This document shows, piece after piece, positions 1-9,824 of a stretch of 57,500 nt of DNA. The stretch lies in the NCBI GenBank assembly GCA_963575745.1, contig CAUYUJ010015283.1:377410-434909 (forward strand), in the 5' to 3' direction. Positions within the stretch are counted from its first letter, which is position 1, and each line of letters opens with the position of its first letter. Origin of the DNA: Prorocentrum cordatum. Taxonomy: Eukaryota; Sar; Dinophyceae; Prorocentrales; Prorocentraceae. Position numbers and translations under genes: made by a program. Under the pieces are notes generated by a model. The model did not search any database and was not told where the DNA came from. It worked only from the letters and a program-made list of their open reading frames with translations.

Positions 1-371
1 CAGGGGGCGCCTGCGGCGGGCTTCGGCCTCGCTCGCCGGGATCCTGCGTCGCTGGGCGTCGGTCACCGGAGCGGGGAGGGGGCATGCGGGGAGGCGAGGG
101 GCGAAGGACGGGAGGGGAGGGGGCGGGCAGAGCAGGGCAGGGCAGGGCCAGCCGAGACAACACCGGCCCTCCCGGGCGTTCCTCGCTTTCTCTTTGGGGG
201 GGGGGCCTCGTGCAGGCTGCTCGTCGCCGCGCCTCGGAAGTGCACGGGTCACGACGGATCCTGGAGGGCAGCCTGGGACCGGTGTTGGGCGGAGTTGGGC
301 CAGGCGGGGAATAGCAGTGAAAGGGGGTGGGGGGCGAGACGTGGGGGGTTAGGGGAGGGGAGGTCCGAGAC
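1..371. other. no recognised gene
   Basis: GC-rich sequence with short G runs. Open frames on both strands are short and of low complexity, and I see no conserved motif. Confidence 0.5.
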
Positions 372-442
372 GGGGATTCATACATAACCAACGTGTTGAG
401 GATCAATCTTCGGGGGCCTCGGCAGGCGCTAGATATTGATAT

Positions 443-448
<6 letters not shown>
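372..448 (+). repeat. dispersed repeat N, copy 1
   Basis: About 75 bp resembling 19147-19221: a GGGATT-containing start, then a GATCTTCG-like core, then CAGGCG and GATAT at the end. In this copy the GATAT end runs into a TA microsatellite. Confidence 0.45.

Positions 449-483
<35 letters not shown>
443..483. repeat. (TA)n microsatellite
   Basis: Roughly 19 TA units, starting where repeat N ends in ATGGATAT. The TA tract may have grown from that end. Confidence 0.9.
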
Positions 484-484
<1 letters not shown>

Positions 485-1438
485 CGTGCATACTGTATAC
501 ATGTGTACACATAGATCTAGTTACGTTTGCGGACCCGTGGATTTATTTTGTGGAGTTGAGTGGATCGAGGTTTGGCCGCGCGCGCTGGATCGTGCGAGAC
601 TATCAGCTACTGCCGTAGTTCCTTTGAAGCTTGTTTCTGTGTTCCCCCACTGACAACGCCTAATGAACTTATGCGGGAGCGAGGCGCTCGAACTTCGCGA
701 AATCACAGAGTCCACTCAGAGCAGCGATGGAAGAGTCGCGCCGGGATCGCGGCGGACGCAGGAACGGGCCCGGGCAAACGCGGCGCCGTCCCGGGCCGCG
801 TCGGAGGCGTCGGCGCGGCGTCGCGGCAAAGTAAGGATCGCATCGGGGCAACGGTTTTGGGATGTCCAGAACGCAAGGCTCCGAACCGAGATGTCGCTGC
901 ACGTGTCGCAGCACATCTCCTCTCGTACTCGCCGCCGATTCCGCGGAGCGACAAGGCGTCGTCGTCGTTGTTGTCGTGGTCGGCGCCCAGAAGATCGGCA
1001 TCCTGAGCGACAGGAGCATCACAAACTCTGCTTTGGCGGCCGCGAGGTGCGTGTCGTCTCTCGTCCGCCTCCCTCTCTCGGAGGCAGTTTTGAGGCCCGC
1101 AGTGTGCCGTTCGGGAGCTCCTGGGGTGTTCTCCTGGGCCTCGCGGGGGCCTCCTCGGGGCGGAAGAAGACCTGTGGTGGAATAGCTGGCGGCACACGTG
1201 CACGAGGAGGGGGAAAAGGTCTGTGGACGAGTGGCCTGGGAGGCGTCGAAAACACCTACCCATCGGTCGTTGAAAGTAAGTATTTTGGGATTTCCAGTTC
1301 CCAACCTACTATAGCCGCCTTCCTACTTCAAGAGTCGAGTGGTTTCCTCTCTCCCCTTCTCTTCAGGATGCGGGCGGAAACCCAATCTACTTCAACGCCT
1401 TCCTACTTCATGGTTCTACCTACTTCTTGCGACCGATG
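484..1438. other. no recognised gene
   Basis: Overlapping open frames exist on both strands, as expected for GC-rich DNA. None shows a domain motif. A short GTCGTC-type trinucleotide stretch lies near 958-985. Confidence 0.5.
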
Positions 1439-1535
1439 GGTAAACATCAACTTTTGGCGCTTCGCGCGGATTTCTTGGATTCGCGCTGGGCCCCCCCGGC
1501 GGCGCCTCCCGCGCCAGCCCGGGGGACGCGCGGCA
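1439..1535 (+). repeat. TIR element family C, left arm only
   Basis: The TAAACAT start, GCGCGGATTTCTTGGAT core and CGCGCTGG-CCCC match the left arm of the complete copies at 32172 and 52684. No matching right arm is seen, so this is a fragment. Confidence 0.45.
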
Positions 1536-1677
1536 GCGGCAGGGCGGCCGCCGGGCGCGGAGCCCTGCCGCTGGCGCGGTCGAGGCCTGGCCGCCCGAGG
1601 GGCCGCAGGCCTCGCGGGGCTCGGGCGTTCCGCCCTCAGGAGATTGTCTGTCTTGGAAAAAACGGCCTTCTCTTGTA

Positions 1678-1795
1678 TCCGGCGCGGGCTCGACGCGCAG
1701 TCGAAGTTTGTTCCAAGCGGGTTCGCCGTGAAATCGACGCGGATTCGACGTTCGACGCGGATTCGACGTGGATCCGTTGCGAACAGCGGCGCGGT
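1678..1795. repeat. GACGCGGATTCGA-type short tandem motif
   Basis: Repeated TCGACGCGGATTCGACG words follow a CGGCGCGGGCTCGACGCG lead. The same lead occurs near 21827 and 22916. Confidence 0.55.
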
Positions 1796-2519
1796 GGGAC
1801 AGTCTAAAATGTACTACCTGGCCACCTCTTTTTTCCGTGTCTTTTTCAGACGTGTTTGGTCAAGTTTTCCCTTGAACCTCGGAGAGGCTCGACGTGTACA
1901 CTACGTCGTCTGGGCGACCAAAGAGCCAAGGCGTTCGGCGACGGAGTTCGGTGCATAGACGATCCGTAGTTTCACAGGTTGGGCTGCTGGGGCGTCCGCG
2001 GTGGGAACTTGTGGTTGGCGTGTCGCTCCTCGAGTTCTGGCCCACCGTGCCTCGGCGAGGCACGCTATCCGCTTCGTGCTCCCCCAGGCTTCCGCCCTGC
2101 GGAGGGGACCTCTTCCTCCTCCCTCCTCCCCCTCCTTCTCCTCCTCCTCCTTCCTCCGCCTCCTCCTCCGCCTCCTCCTCCCTCCTCCTCCCTCGTCCTC
2201 CTGCTCCTCACTCGCAGGGCTTGGCGTGTCGCCGGGGCCGCCGCCCCGACACGCTGAGCAAACCCTCCCGGCCGTACACAGCGCGCATCTTCCGGAGCCC
2301 AGTCCGCCGCCCGAGGTGCACGCGCAGCCCGAGGTCTGCGTCGAGGAGCCGCCCTGCAGCCCGAGGTCCGCGTCGAGCGAGGTGGAGGCCCGCGCCGCGC
2401 TCTGGAAGTGTGAGGGGGGAGGGGGAGGATAAGGACGGTGATGATGAGGATGACGACGATGACCATGACGATGACGACGACGATAAATAACGGCGATGGC
2501 GGCGACGCTGATTCGACAG
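1796..2519. other. no recognised gene; simple repeats
   Basis: A CTCCTC-rich pyrimidine stretch lies at about 2110-2215 and a GATGAC-type tract at about 2432-2488. Nothing else is recognised. Confidence 0.5.
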
Positions 2520-3600
2520 AGCGGTGCGCAACGCTTTATTGTACAATGCTGGAGGCTGGCACCTAACGCAGGAAATCTTTATCCGCGCCAGGACATGGGA
2601 GAACCAGGAGTTACGACACACTTGGTGTTTTCGCTGGTGTCCTGACGAGAGCCGCCAGGGCTTCAACCAGAGGACGTCGAAGAGGATCCAAGAGTGGTTA
2701 GACAAGTACTCCCAATGGCGAGCGCACCACAGCGCTCTCGCGGCCTCTCATTCTCGGGCTCACACAGTATGCAGCTTCAGCCTTCCATGTCATGCGCGGC
2801 CATTACATGAGTTGTTGGTGGCCAGGTACAAAGAAAGGTGGTTGGAGATCTCGCAGGCGAAGGAGTGCATGAACAACAGAAGCGAGACCAGAGTGTTTGC
2901 CGCACAGCTTGGGAACTTCCCCTTCTATTGGGTCACGGGGAGAACTGGTGGGAAGCAGCAGGCGGGGAAGAATGGCACCATGCTCGGAAAGACTTTGTAA
3001 AACAAGGTCTGCGCGGCATGGGACCTACGACAGGCTCCTGACACAACTTTGGCGCAAGTACCGCTTAAGCGATCGTGCGCCGCGCGGTATCACACATCGT
3101 TGCAGACGGCTTTTGGTGCAACAGTGCGTTCTTTCGTTTTCAGAGTCGATAGCAAGCCCTCGTCGGAGTGATGCAGTGCGACGGCAGTGATTATACCTCG
3201 CTGTCGGTCTCGCCTGAAAATAGTGCTGGATACGCTCGCCAAACATGTTGTAGAGAAGGGATGGGATCTCATCGATCCAGCAGGCTCTTGTGTTCAATGG
3301 GTACCTCGGGAGGAGAACGTCGTGGCCGACGAACTGGCCAACTACTCTATCCAGTCGAAGTCTTCTTTCGGTTGAGTATCGCAAGCCACCGCTCCAGATA
3401 TTATGATCTTTGCCATGGTATCAGATGGCGCGTGCGACGAGAATCCAAAGGGGGTCTTCTGCAGCATGGGGCGCGTCCGATTCGAGCCTTCAACGAGCCA
3501 CCTTTCTGGCAGCAGGAGGGGTGTACGCACCAGGGCTGGACAGCTGCGAGGCAGGACTCCTCGGGCTAGAACTTGCGGTGGCTGCTTCCTGATTAGAATG
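2520..3600 (+). pseudogene. LINE retrotransposon 3' remnant (post-RT region and RNase H pieces)
   Basis: Translation from 2524 gives a region of the kind that follows the RT domain in dinoflagellate LINEs (LLYNAGGWHLT, then RW-containing and W-rich segments). Two frame changes follow. At 3129-3375 lies the C-terminal half of an RNase H fold: a DSK motif, then VQWVPREENVVADELAN with the last catalytic Asp. At 3400-3600 lies an N-terminal RNase H half: SDGACDENPKG, then in the next frame an EAGLLGLELA segment. The halves are in the wrong order and separated by stops, so no protein can be made. Remnant status is clear; the exact clade is not. Confidence 0.6.
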
Positions 3601-4006
3601 CGTGCGCGGAGAATGTTGGATTTTCACTCATTCATTCGACTTTTTACTTCACGATCTGAGTTGCGCCGGTTGCGGGGTCACGTGACTGAGCTGCGGCCAC
3701 ATAGGCCCTAAGCAGCGCCCGAAGAAGAAACAGATGACCACCACACCGGCCACGGCGACGGCGACGGCGACGACGACGACGGCGATGATGAAGCTGCTGC
3801 TGATGATGATGTGATGCTGATGATAAGGATGAAGCTGATGCTCCTCATGATGATGGTGGCGGTGTTATTGATGATGCTGGTGCGGATGATACCCGCGATT
3901 AATTCGATGATGGTGTTGGTGATGGGTGGTTCTCGAACTGTAATCGTAGAGATAGAGGGCCGTGCGGTCTGCAACCGCCACGGCTCAAGCCTTTTCTGTG
4001 AGGGCC
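3601..4006. other. spacer with GAT/GCG-type trinucleotide repeats
   Basis: About 3735-3925 is an impure (GAT)n/(GAC)n tract containing GATGATGATG and CTGATGATG words. It separates the LINE remnant from the DIRS-like element. No gene is seen. Confidence 0.6.
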
Positions 4007-4540
4007 TCAGGCAGCCCACGCCCAGGGCGCGTGCAGGCGCTCGGTGGCCCATAGCGTGACGCTGGTCGCCTTCAACGCCTGCGCCGCCTGGCTGGGGCGC
4101 CCGTGGGGAGGCGCTCGCCCGCCGCCGGCTGCACCGGCAGCCCTGGCGCCGCGGCCGGCGCCCGCTCCCGCGCCGCCAGCGCGGGGTTGGACGGCGGCCT
4201 CGCCGCCGCCCGTCGCGCAGGTCAAGGACCTCTGCGCGGCGATCGCCAGCGCTGGCCCAGTCCGCCTGGCACACCTGCCCCGACCCGAGCCCGGCCTGCC
4301 CCGAGCCGGAGCCTGGGCGTTGGTCGTGGGGTTGCGAGCTGGGCTTCGGGCCGCTCGCGCTGTTCTTGTGGGAGGTGATCTCCCATTGCGTGGCCGCGGC
4401 TTGCGGCCTGGCGCGCTGCCTCGCTCGTGGCTTCTGGAGCTCGCTGCGGGGGCTACCCACCGATCGCGGACCGCCGTTGTCGCTGGAGGATACCTCAGAC
4501 CGTCGAGTACTCCGAGGGCGTGGTCGAGTGTTGACGCTGG

Positions 4541-5854
4541 ATGAACATCGGCGATGAGGTGCTGGTGGCGTATGCAGTCCCTGGGCCTGTTTTGTTCCAT
4601 TGCCGTGTGGTGGTGCGGGTCAGCGCCGAGCAGCCCTTGCACGCGGCGGTGGTCTCGCCCGACCACGATTTGTTCGTTGAGCACTTCGCCGCGGACAACG
4701 CGGACATCGCGGTTTGGCATCTCTGTGGGCCTGGAGGAGCTGCCCCCGCCGCCGTCATGGGTCGAGCGATCTATGACTTCCAGCCGCCGTTCTCGGTCCA
4801 CCTGTTCTTCAGCTTCATGGCGGAGGCCGACCGCCTCATGGTGGCCCACGACGCGCAGCTTGGAGCTGCTGGCGGCGCGGGCGTGGGAGGTCCCACGCCC
4901 CTTGGCGGCGTCGGCGGCGGAGGAGGCCTTTGTGCGGCGGGGGGGCCTGGGGGCGGCCTGGCGGCTCTCCCCAACGGCGGCGGGGCGGTCGCAGGAGGAG
5001 GCGGCGGCGCGCTGGCTGGAGGAGGCGGCGCCGGGGCTGTGGTGCCTGCAGGCGCGGCTCCCCCAGGAGCCGGCAACGCTGTGGCGGGTGCTGCCTTGGC
5101 GGCTGCGGGCGTCCCGGCGGCGGCCGCGGCGGCTGGTGGAGGAGCGGCGGCAGCGGCTGGGTCCGCGGCGGCGGGCGGCGGCCATGCTGGGCCTGCTGCA
5201 GCTCTCGCAGATGGCGATGGAGGAGGTGGCCTTCCTGGGCCAGCTGCTGGCGATGGCTTCGACATCTCTGATTGCCGCACGACGGCAGTGCGTTACGACA
5301 AGAATGGCCAGCGCCACAAGTCTTTCGCGGACGCTGTTGCGATCTTGGCCCCAGCCCAGTGGGGTGACTGGCCGGTCCCAGGGCCGCGGACCGTGGCGTG
5401 GGTGGCTCGCTTCATGCTGGAGGATGGCGGCAACGCCCTCGGCCATCATGTGCAGTGGAGGTCGAACATCAGGCTCACGTTGGACGATATCACGGTCCCA
5501 ACGCACCACGCGTTCAGCAAGATCTTCGAGACCGCGCTGTGCTACGATCAGCCGGACGTCAGCAATCTCGGAGCGCTGGAGCCGGTGGTCCGCCAGCTGC
5601 TGTTGTGCGAGGAACGCTGCCGCGACAAGATCCTCGGTGCCAAGCTCGGCGACGAGGCCCGCCGAGACGAGCGCTACTATGTCACGGGCATGGCCACCAC
5701 TCGTGGGCTCATGGTGGCGTCGGAGCTCAGCACCTGGATCAGCGGGCAGATCTCCCGCGAGAGCGCGATCGCCAAGGAGCGGAGGAAGGCAAGAGAGGAA
5801 CGCGCGCTGGCCCATCCAAAGAAAGGGTCCAAGGGCGGCAAGGAGGGCGAGTAG
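4541..5854 (+). CDS. gag-like ORF of DIRS-like element
   Basis: 437 residues from an ATG placed just after an in-frame stop at 4532. Residues 1-110 form a compact N-terminal part (MNIGDEVLVAY, then VVSPDHDLFVEHF). Residues ~111-240 are a Gly/Ala-rich linker. The C-terminal ~195 residues are a conserved-looking block (WPVPGPRTVAWVARF, LCYDQPDVSNLGALEP) ending in a Lys-rich tail (KKGSKGGKEG) suited to nucleic-acid binding. Position upstream of RT suggests a nucleocapsid-type role; no zinc knuckle is visible. It ends 85 bp before the ATG of the RT ORF. Function is inferred from position and composition, not from a catalytic motif. Confidence 0.65.
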   Translation: MNIGDEVLVAYAVPGPVLFHCRVVVRVSAEQPLHAAVVSPDHDLFVEHFAADNADIAVWHLCGPGGAAPAAVMGRAIYDFQPPFSVHLFFSFMAEADRLMVAHDAQLGAAGGAGVGGPTPLGGVGGGGGLCAAGGPGGGLAALPNGGGAVAGGGGGALAGGGGAGAVVPAGAAPPGAGNAVAGAALAAAGVPAAAAAAGGGAAAAAGSAAAGGGHAGPAAALADGDGGGGLPGPAAGDGFDISDCRTTAVRYDKNGQRHKSFADAVAILAPAQWGDWPVPGPRTVAWVARFMLEDGGNALGHHVQWRSNIRLTLDDITVPTHHAFSKIFETALCYDQPDVSNLGALEPVVRQLLLCEERCRDKILGAKLGDEARRDERYYVTGMATTRGLMVASELSTWISGQISRESAIAKERRKAREERALAHPKKGSKGGKEGE

Positions 5855-5939
5855 CCTCCGGCCGCTCGCTCACGGATTCGGCTGCCTGCCGCTCCTTGGC
5901 CCCGGGCCTGCAGGTTTTTCTCTTTTCGGCTGCTGCGGG

Positions 5940-8054
5940 ATGAGTCGCCAGCGCGACGCGTTCCCGCTTCTTACTTTCCAACTACGTCAGCGCGGAGGTG
6001 GCCGCTCTCGGGCAGTCGAGCGCCGTGCTCTCCGACGTCTTCACACGCTCGAGTGGGCGAACGAAGACATGCGCGCTCTCAACCTCCTCACTGGTCGTGA
6101 GAACGTGGCAGCGGGGCCGCCTTCGGTTATGCAGCAGTCCTTCCTCGAGCACCTGGGGCGCAGCTACTTTGCCGCAGGAGCCCGCCCAGCTGACGTTCAC
6201 CCCATGGGGGGCCTTCGTGAGCTCTGCGGATCCGCCGTGATGTATGGCGAGACTTCAACTACCGTCGTGCCCTACAGCAAGGACCTCGTGTCCTGGCCAG
6301 CCGTGGGAGCCGCCCCCGTCGACTTGGGCAGCGCGCTCTCGGCTGAGCACTCCTCCTGGCTGAGGGGCTTGACGGCCAAGATGCGAAGACCTCCAGCTGC
6401 GGCGGCGGCGCTTCTGTCTGAGCTCGGACTCCATCGCCCTTACGTGGGCCCCGCCTTCCGCCACCAGCGCGTCTACGCCGATTTCGCGCAGGGGATGCTG
6501 GGGCGCGGGATGGTTCGCCTGGTGCCTACCCAGGCTGAGGCCGCCGTCGGGCTAATATTTGCCAAGGCGAAGTCGGGGCAGCAGCGGATCATTTTCGACG
6601 CGCGGCTGGCCAACTGCGACTTCGAGCCGCCCCCGACCACGCACTTGCCGCCCGCCTCGGCCTTTGCGAGGATGGAGACCAGCGAGCGCGACGTGGTCTG
6701 GCACTCCGTGGGCGACGTGCAGAACGCGTTCTACGCCGTCTCGGTGCCTCCCGAGCTCGGGTCCTGCTGTCGCCTCCCGCCCGTCCGGGCTGGGCAGGTT
6801 GGGCGGCCGCTGGTGGGCGGGGTGCGATCCGCGGCTGCGGCTTCGCTTACGCCGATCCTGACTGTGCTGCCGATGGGCTGGGGCTGGGCGCTGCACCTCT
6901 GCCAGTTGGTCACGGAGGAGGGCCTCGCGCGTGGCGGGCTGGGCGCGGGCGCCCTGGTCAAGGACCGCGCAGCCTCGCGGCCCCTTGGGCCAGATCGCCC
7001 GCTGGGCGCGGCGGGCTACGTCGACGACTTCACGGTGCAGGGCGCCCGGGAGGTGCGCGTCTCAGTGGCAGGGCGGCAGGTCTCCGCGAGCCTCGAGGAC
7101 CAGGGCTTCACCGCGCATGAGGACACCTCCGAGGCAGTCGGCCACACCGACTTCGGTGGCCTCTCCTTCGATGGCCGCGCCCATATTGTGCGGGTCTCTA
7201 CGCGGCGCATGTGGCGGCTTCGACTGGCGATCGAGGAACTTTTGAAACGCGGGCGTTGTTCTGGCGGGGTCCTGGAGGTGGTGCTGGGCCATGCCGCGTG
7301 GTTGATGCTGCTGCAGAGGCCTACCTTGTCCATCTTCAGCGCGGTCTACGCCTTTGTGAAGAAGCACAAGCGGGAGGTCGCGCCGCTGTGGGACGCGGTG
7401 ATCGAGGAGCTCAAGCTCGTCATGGACCTGCCCCCGTTGTCCGTGGCCCACACGGACGCCAAGTGGTTCTCGTCAGTGACGGCCAGTGACGCTTCGCCGT
7501 GGGGTTGCGGCGCGTGCGTGCGTCAAGCGGACCCAGAGCTGGTCGCGCGATGGGGCCGCGCGGCGGAGAAGTGGCGCTGCAAGCAGGGCGCCGCTGCGGC
7601 CTGGAGCCAAGCATTCGCAGCTGACGTCGCGGAGGCTGCTTGTGCGGATGGCTTCCCTCACAGCCCTCGCCAGGCCGACGAGTTCAAGAAATCGTATGAC
7701 ATGGTCGACGCAAGCTTCACGGACGCGGAGGCTTGGCACATCGTGGAGTCCTTTCCATGGCGGGTCCCAGCGAACATCCTTCGTCTTGAGGGGCTGGCTC
7801 TCTCGAGCGCTCTGCGTCACACTCTTCGGGATCGTCGAGCCTTTGGGCATCGCGTACCCGCCCTCGTCGACAACATGGGACTCGCCTTGGCGGTAGGCAA
7901 GGGCCGGTCCGCGGCCTTTCAGCTTCGGGATATTTTGTGCGAGCTAGCTGCTTTGACCCTCGGGTGCCGTCTCTATAAACATGTTCGCTGGGTTCCGTCC
8001 GAAAGGAACCCAGCGGACAATCCGTCCCCAGGTTTGTCCTACATCAAGCGGTAG
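5940..8054 (+). CDS. reverse transcriptase-RNase H of DIRS-like element
   Basis: 704 residues counting from the ATG at 5940, the first Met after the gag stop; the open frame itself extends upstream across gag. RT palm motifs: VGDVQNAFYAVSVP around residue 259 gives the first catalytic Asp, and YVDD at residues 360-363 gives the other two. After a thumb-like region, an RNase H fold is suggested by SDASPWGCGAC (Asp near residue 517), LVDNMGLALAVGKGRS, and the terminal VRWVPSERNPADNPSPG. That last form is characteristic of DIRS and related elements. The protein would copy element RNA to DNA and degrade the template. The frame is intact throughout. It is in frame +1 relative to gag and ends inside the upstream part of the recombinase frame. 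Confidence 0.85.
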   Translation: MSRQRDAFPLLTFQLRQRGGGRSRAVERRALRRLHTLEWANEDMRALNLLTGRENVAAGPPSVMQQSFLEHLGRSYFAAGARPADVHPMGGLRELCGSAVMYGETSTTVVPYSKDLVSWPAVGAAPVDLGSALSAEHSSWLRGLTAKMRRPPAAAAALLSELGLHRPYVGPAFRHQRVYADFAQGMLGRGMVRLVPTQAEAAVGLIFAKAKSGQQRIIFDARLANCDFEPPPTTHLPPASAFARMETSERDVVWHSVGDVQNAFYAVSVPPELGSCCRLPPVRAGQVGRPLVGGVRSAAAASLTPILTVLPMGWGWALHLCQLVTEEGLARGGLGAGALVKDRAASRPLGPDRPLGAAGYVDDFTVQGAREVRVSVAGRQVSASLEDQGFTAHEDTSEAVGHTDFGGLSFDGRAHIVRVSTRRMWRLRLAIEELLKRGRCSGGVLEVVLGHAAWLMLLQRPTLSIFSAVYAFVKKHKREVAPLWDAVIEELKLVMDLPPLSVAHTDAKWFSSVTASDASPWGCGACVRQADPELVARWGRAAEKWRCKQGAAAAWSQAFAADVAEAACADGFPHSPRQADEFKKSYDMVDASFTDAEAWHIVESFPWRVPANILRLEGLALSSALRHTLRDRRAFGHRVPALVDNMGLALAVGKGRSAAFQLRDILCELAALTLGCRLYKHVRWVPSERNPADNPSPGLSYIKR

Positions 8055-8997
8055 CAGGAGCTGGACGAGGCCATCGAACACCATGAAGCTGATCGTGATG
8101 GTAAACCTGCTGAGCCTCTTCCAGCCTTGCCGAGGTTCCCCGCCCTCGGCCTGCTCAGCCCCCTACCAGATGCGTGCCCTGGTGGCGACCCAGGGGCGCT
8201 GGCTGGCTGGGCCACCAGCGCCGTCGGCAACAGCGGCTGCGGCACGGCGGACCTGGTGCCGCCGATCATCGCCGACATCGGAGCCCCCCCAGGGCTCGTC
8301 CCACATAGCGTACCTCGAGAGCCGTTCGGTGGCGTTCGCTCGGCGGCTGCTTGCCATCGTGGGCCACCTGCTGTCGCGCCGCCTGGTCGAGCAGGCGGTT
8401 GCCGTCCTGCTCTCCTTCAGCGTGTACCTGCGGCCCGGAGAGTGCGACTCGCTGACGGCGCACCGGCTGGTGCCGCCCGTGGCCGCCGCGGGCCCGCAGA
8501 CCCTGTGCTGGGGCCGCCTACTGGGCCCAGCCGAGCTGGAGAAGCCCACCAAGGTCGGCGCCTGGGACGAGAGCGCGGTGCTCGACGACCTCGAGTTCCT
8601 GCGCCCTTGCCTGAGGAAGCTGAAGGAGGGGTGCCGCTCAACAGATCAGCGGATCTGGTCCTTCGAGCCTGGCAACCTCACGGTCGGGATCCAGGAGGCG
8701 GCCGAGGCGCTTGGCGCGGCCGCGATGGGGATCACCGTCCACGGCTTGCGGCGCGGCGGCGCCGCGCACGACCTGCTGGCAAGGCGTCGGAGCCCGCCGG
8801 AGGTCAATGCGCGCGGCCGCTGGCGGAGCGACTCCATGATGAAGCGGAGCGGCAAGGAGGCCCGCGCTCGGGCGGACTTGCACAGAGTGCCGCAGGCCGC
8901 GCTGGACTTCGGCAGCGCCGCGTGGAGCAACCTGGCCAGCGTCGCGCTGGAAGGCGCGGCGCCGCCACCGGCGCCATTCCTGGCTCAGCTGCGCTGA
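7981..8997 (+). CDS. tyrosine recombinase of DIRS-like element, probably inactive
   Basis: Uninterrupted 338-residue frame; the recombinase part begins after the RT stop at 8054. The first conserved Arg lies in SFSVYLRPGE. Box II is VHGLRRGGAAHDLL, giving the His-x-Leu-Arg motif. The expected third signature is GRW followed about ten residues later by the nucleophilic Tyr. Here GRWRSDSMMKRSGKEAR has Ser (codon AGC, 8848-8850) where Tyr would be expected. These enzymes integrate DIRS cDNA by site-specific recombination; without Tyr the chemistry should fail. Start choice is uncertain because translation may depend on frameshifting or re-initiation after RT. Confidence 0.8.
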   Translation: MFAGFRPKGTQRTIRPQVCPTSSGSRSWTRPSNTMKLIVMVNLLSLFQPCRGSPPSACSAPYQMRALVATQGRWLAGPPAPSATAAAARRTWCRRSSPTSEPPQGSSHIAYLESRSVAFARRLLAIVGHLLSRRLVEQAVAVLLSFSVYLRPGECDSLTAHRLVPPVAAAGPQTLCWGRLLGPAELEKPTKVGAWDESAVLDDLEFLRPCLRKLKEGCRSTDQRIWSFEPGNLTVGIQEAAEALGAAAMGITVHGLRRGGAAHDLLARRRSPPEVNARGRWRSDSMMKRSGKEARARADLHRVPQAALDFGSAAWSNLASVALEGAAPPPAPFLAQLR

Positions 8998-9824
8998 CGG
9001 ATCGTGAGGTCAGGCTTCGCCTTCGCCGCATCTTGCGGCATGCCTTAGGTTCAGCAAGCAGTCGCCGCAGCCAGGTCTTCTTGGAGCTTTTTGCGGGAAC
9101 AGCAGGCATTTCCAGGGCCATGCGGGCCCCGGATCTTGCCGCGATTTCGGTCGATATTTTGAAACAGCCCTGGTTGGATTTGAACCGCCGCGTCGTTCAG
9201 ACGACGCTCCTGGGGTGGATTTCGAGCAACGTGGTTTCAGCTGTGTGGATGGGGACCCCTTGCTGCACCTGGTCCCAAGCCCGCCACGGGCCACCCGGCT
9301 CCAGTTGATGCCGGCTGCGTAGTGCCAAGCATGTTTGGGGCCTCCCCAATCTGGACTCCAGGGCCTCCGAAGCGTGTGAGAGAGGGAACGACCAGTTACG
9401 TTTTTGTTTTCGGGTGGCTCGAGGCTGCCTCCGTGTTGGCACTCCCGTGGCGCTCGAGAATCCTGGTTCCAGTTGGTTGTGGAGGGCCCCCCCGCTCGAG
9501 CGCCTGGCCCGTCACCCGACGAGCCAGGCCTGCATTGTCGACTACTGTGGCTTCGGGGCTCGGTGGCGCAAGAGGACCAGGGTGCAAATCTGGGCTCCCA
9601 GCTTTTCCATCCAGCTTCACGATCTCTGTAATGGTCGAAGTGGTGTATGCAGTCACTCGTCCAAGCCCCACATTGTTCTAACTGGCGTTGATCAGAGCTC
9701 GGGCAAACTTTGGACCCGCGCTGCTGAGCCTTATCCCCCCCGTTTCTGTTCGTGTTTTGCCCGGGCTCTGAAACGTAGTATCGATTCAAATCGTTTAATA
9801 TGTCTCCGACAGATTGTCTCATAA
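8970..9824 (+). pseudogene. cytosine-methyltransferase-like domain of DIRS-like element, one internal stop
   Basis: Reading frame 3 overlaps the end of the recombinase and gives VFLELFAGTAGISRAMR, a SAM-binding loop. GTPCCTWSQARHG follows with the Pro-Cys motif of C5 methyltransferases. A UGA at 9306-9308 follows GPPGSS. The same frame continues cleanly to 9824 with ALENP (the ENV/ENP motif), DYCGFGARWRKRTR and a C-terminal AEPYPPRFC. A single nonsense base is the only break. DIRS elements commonly carry a methyltransferase-like domain of unclear role; whether this one ever modified DNA is unknown. Confidence 0.7.

Noticed and set aside
663-1958. 431-codon plus-strand open frame
   Set aside because: Arg/Ser/Pro-rich, no conserved motif, overlaps simple repeats and a family C fragment, with equally open frames on the other strand.
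3972-3996. GGCTCAAG and partial similarity to the dinoflagellate spliced-leader sequence
   Set aside because: Only the last eight bases match contiguously. The rest is poor and no processed gene starts there.
4007-5815. 602-codon open frame on the minus strand
   Set aside because: It is the complement of the gag-like ORF, has no motif, and its length follows from GC richness and the Gly/Ala-rich gag linker.
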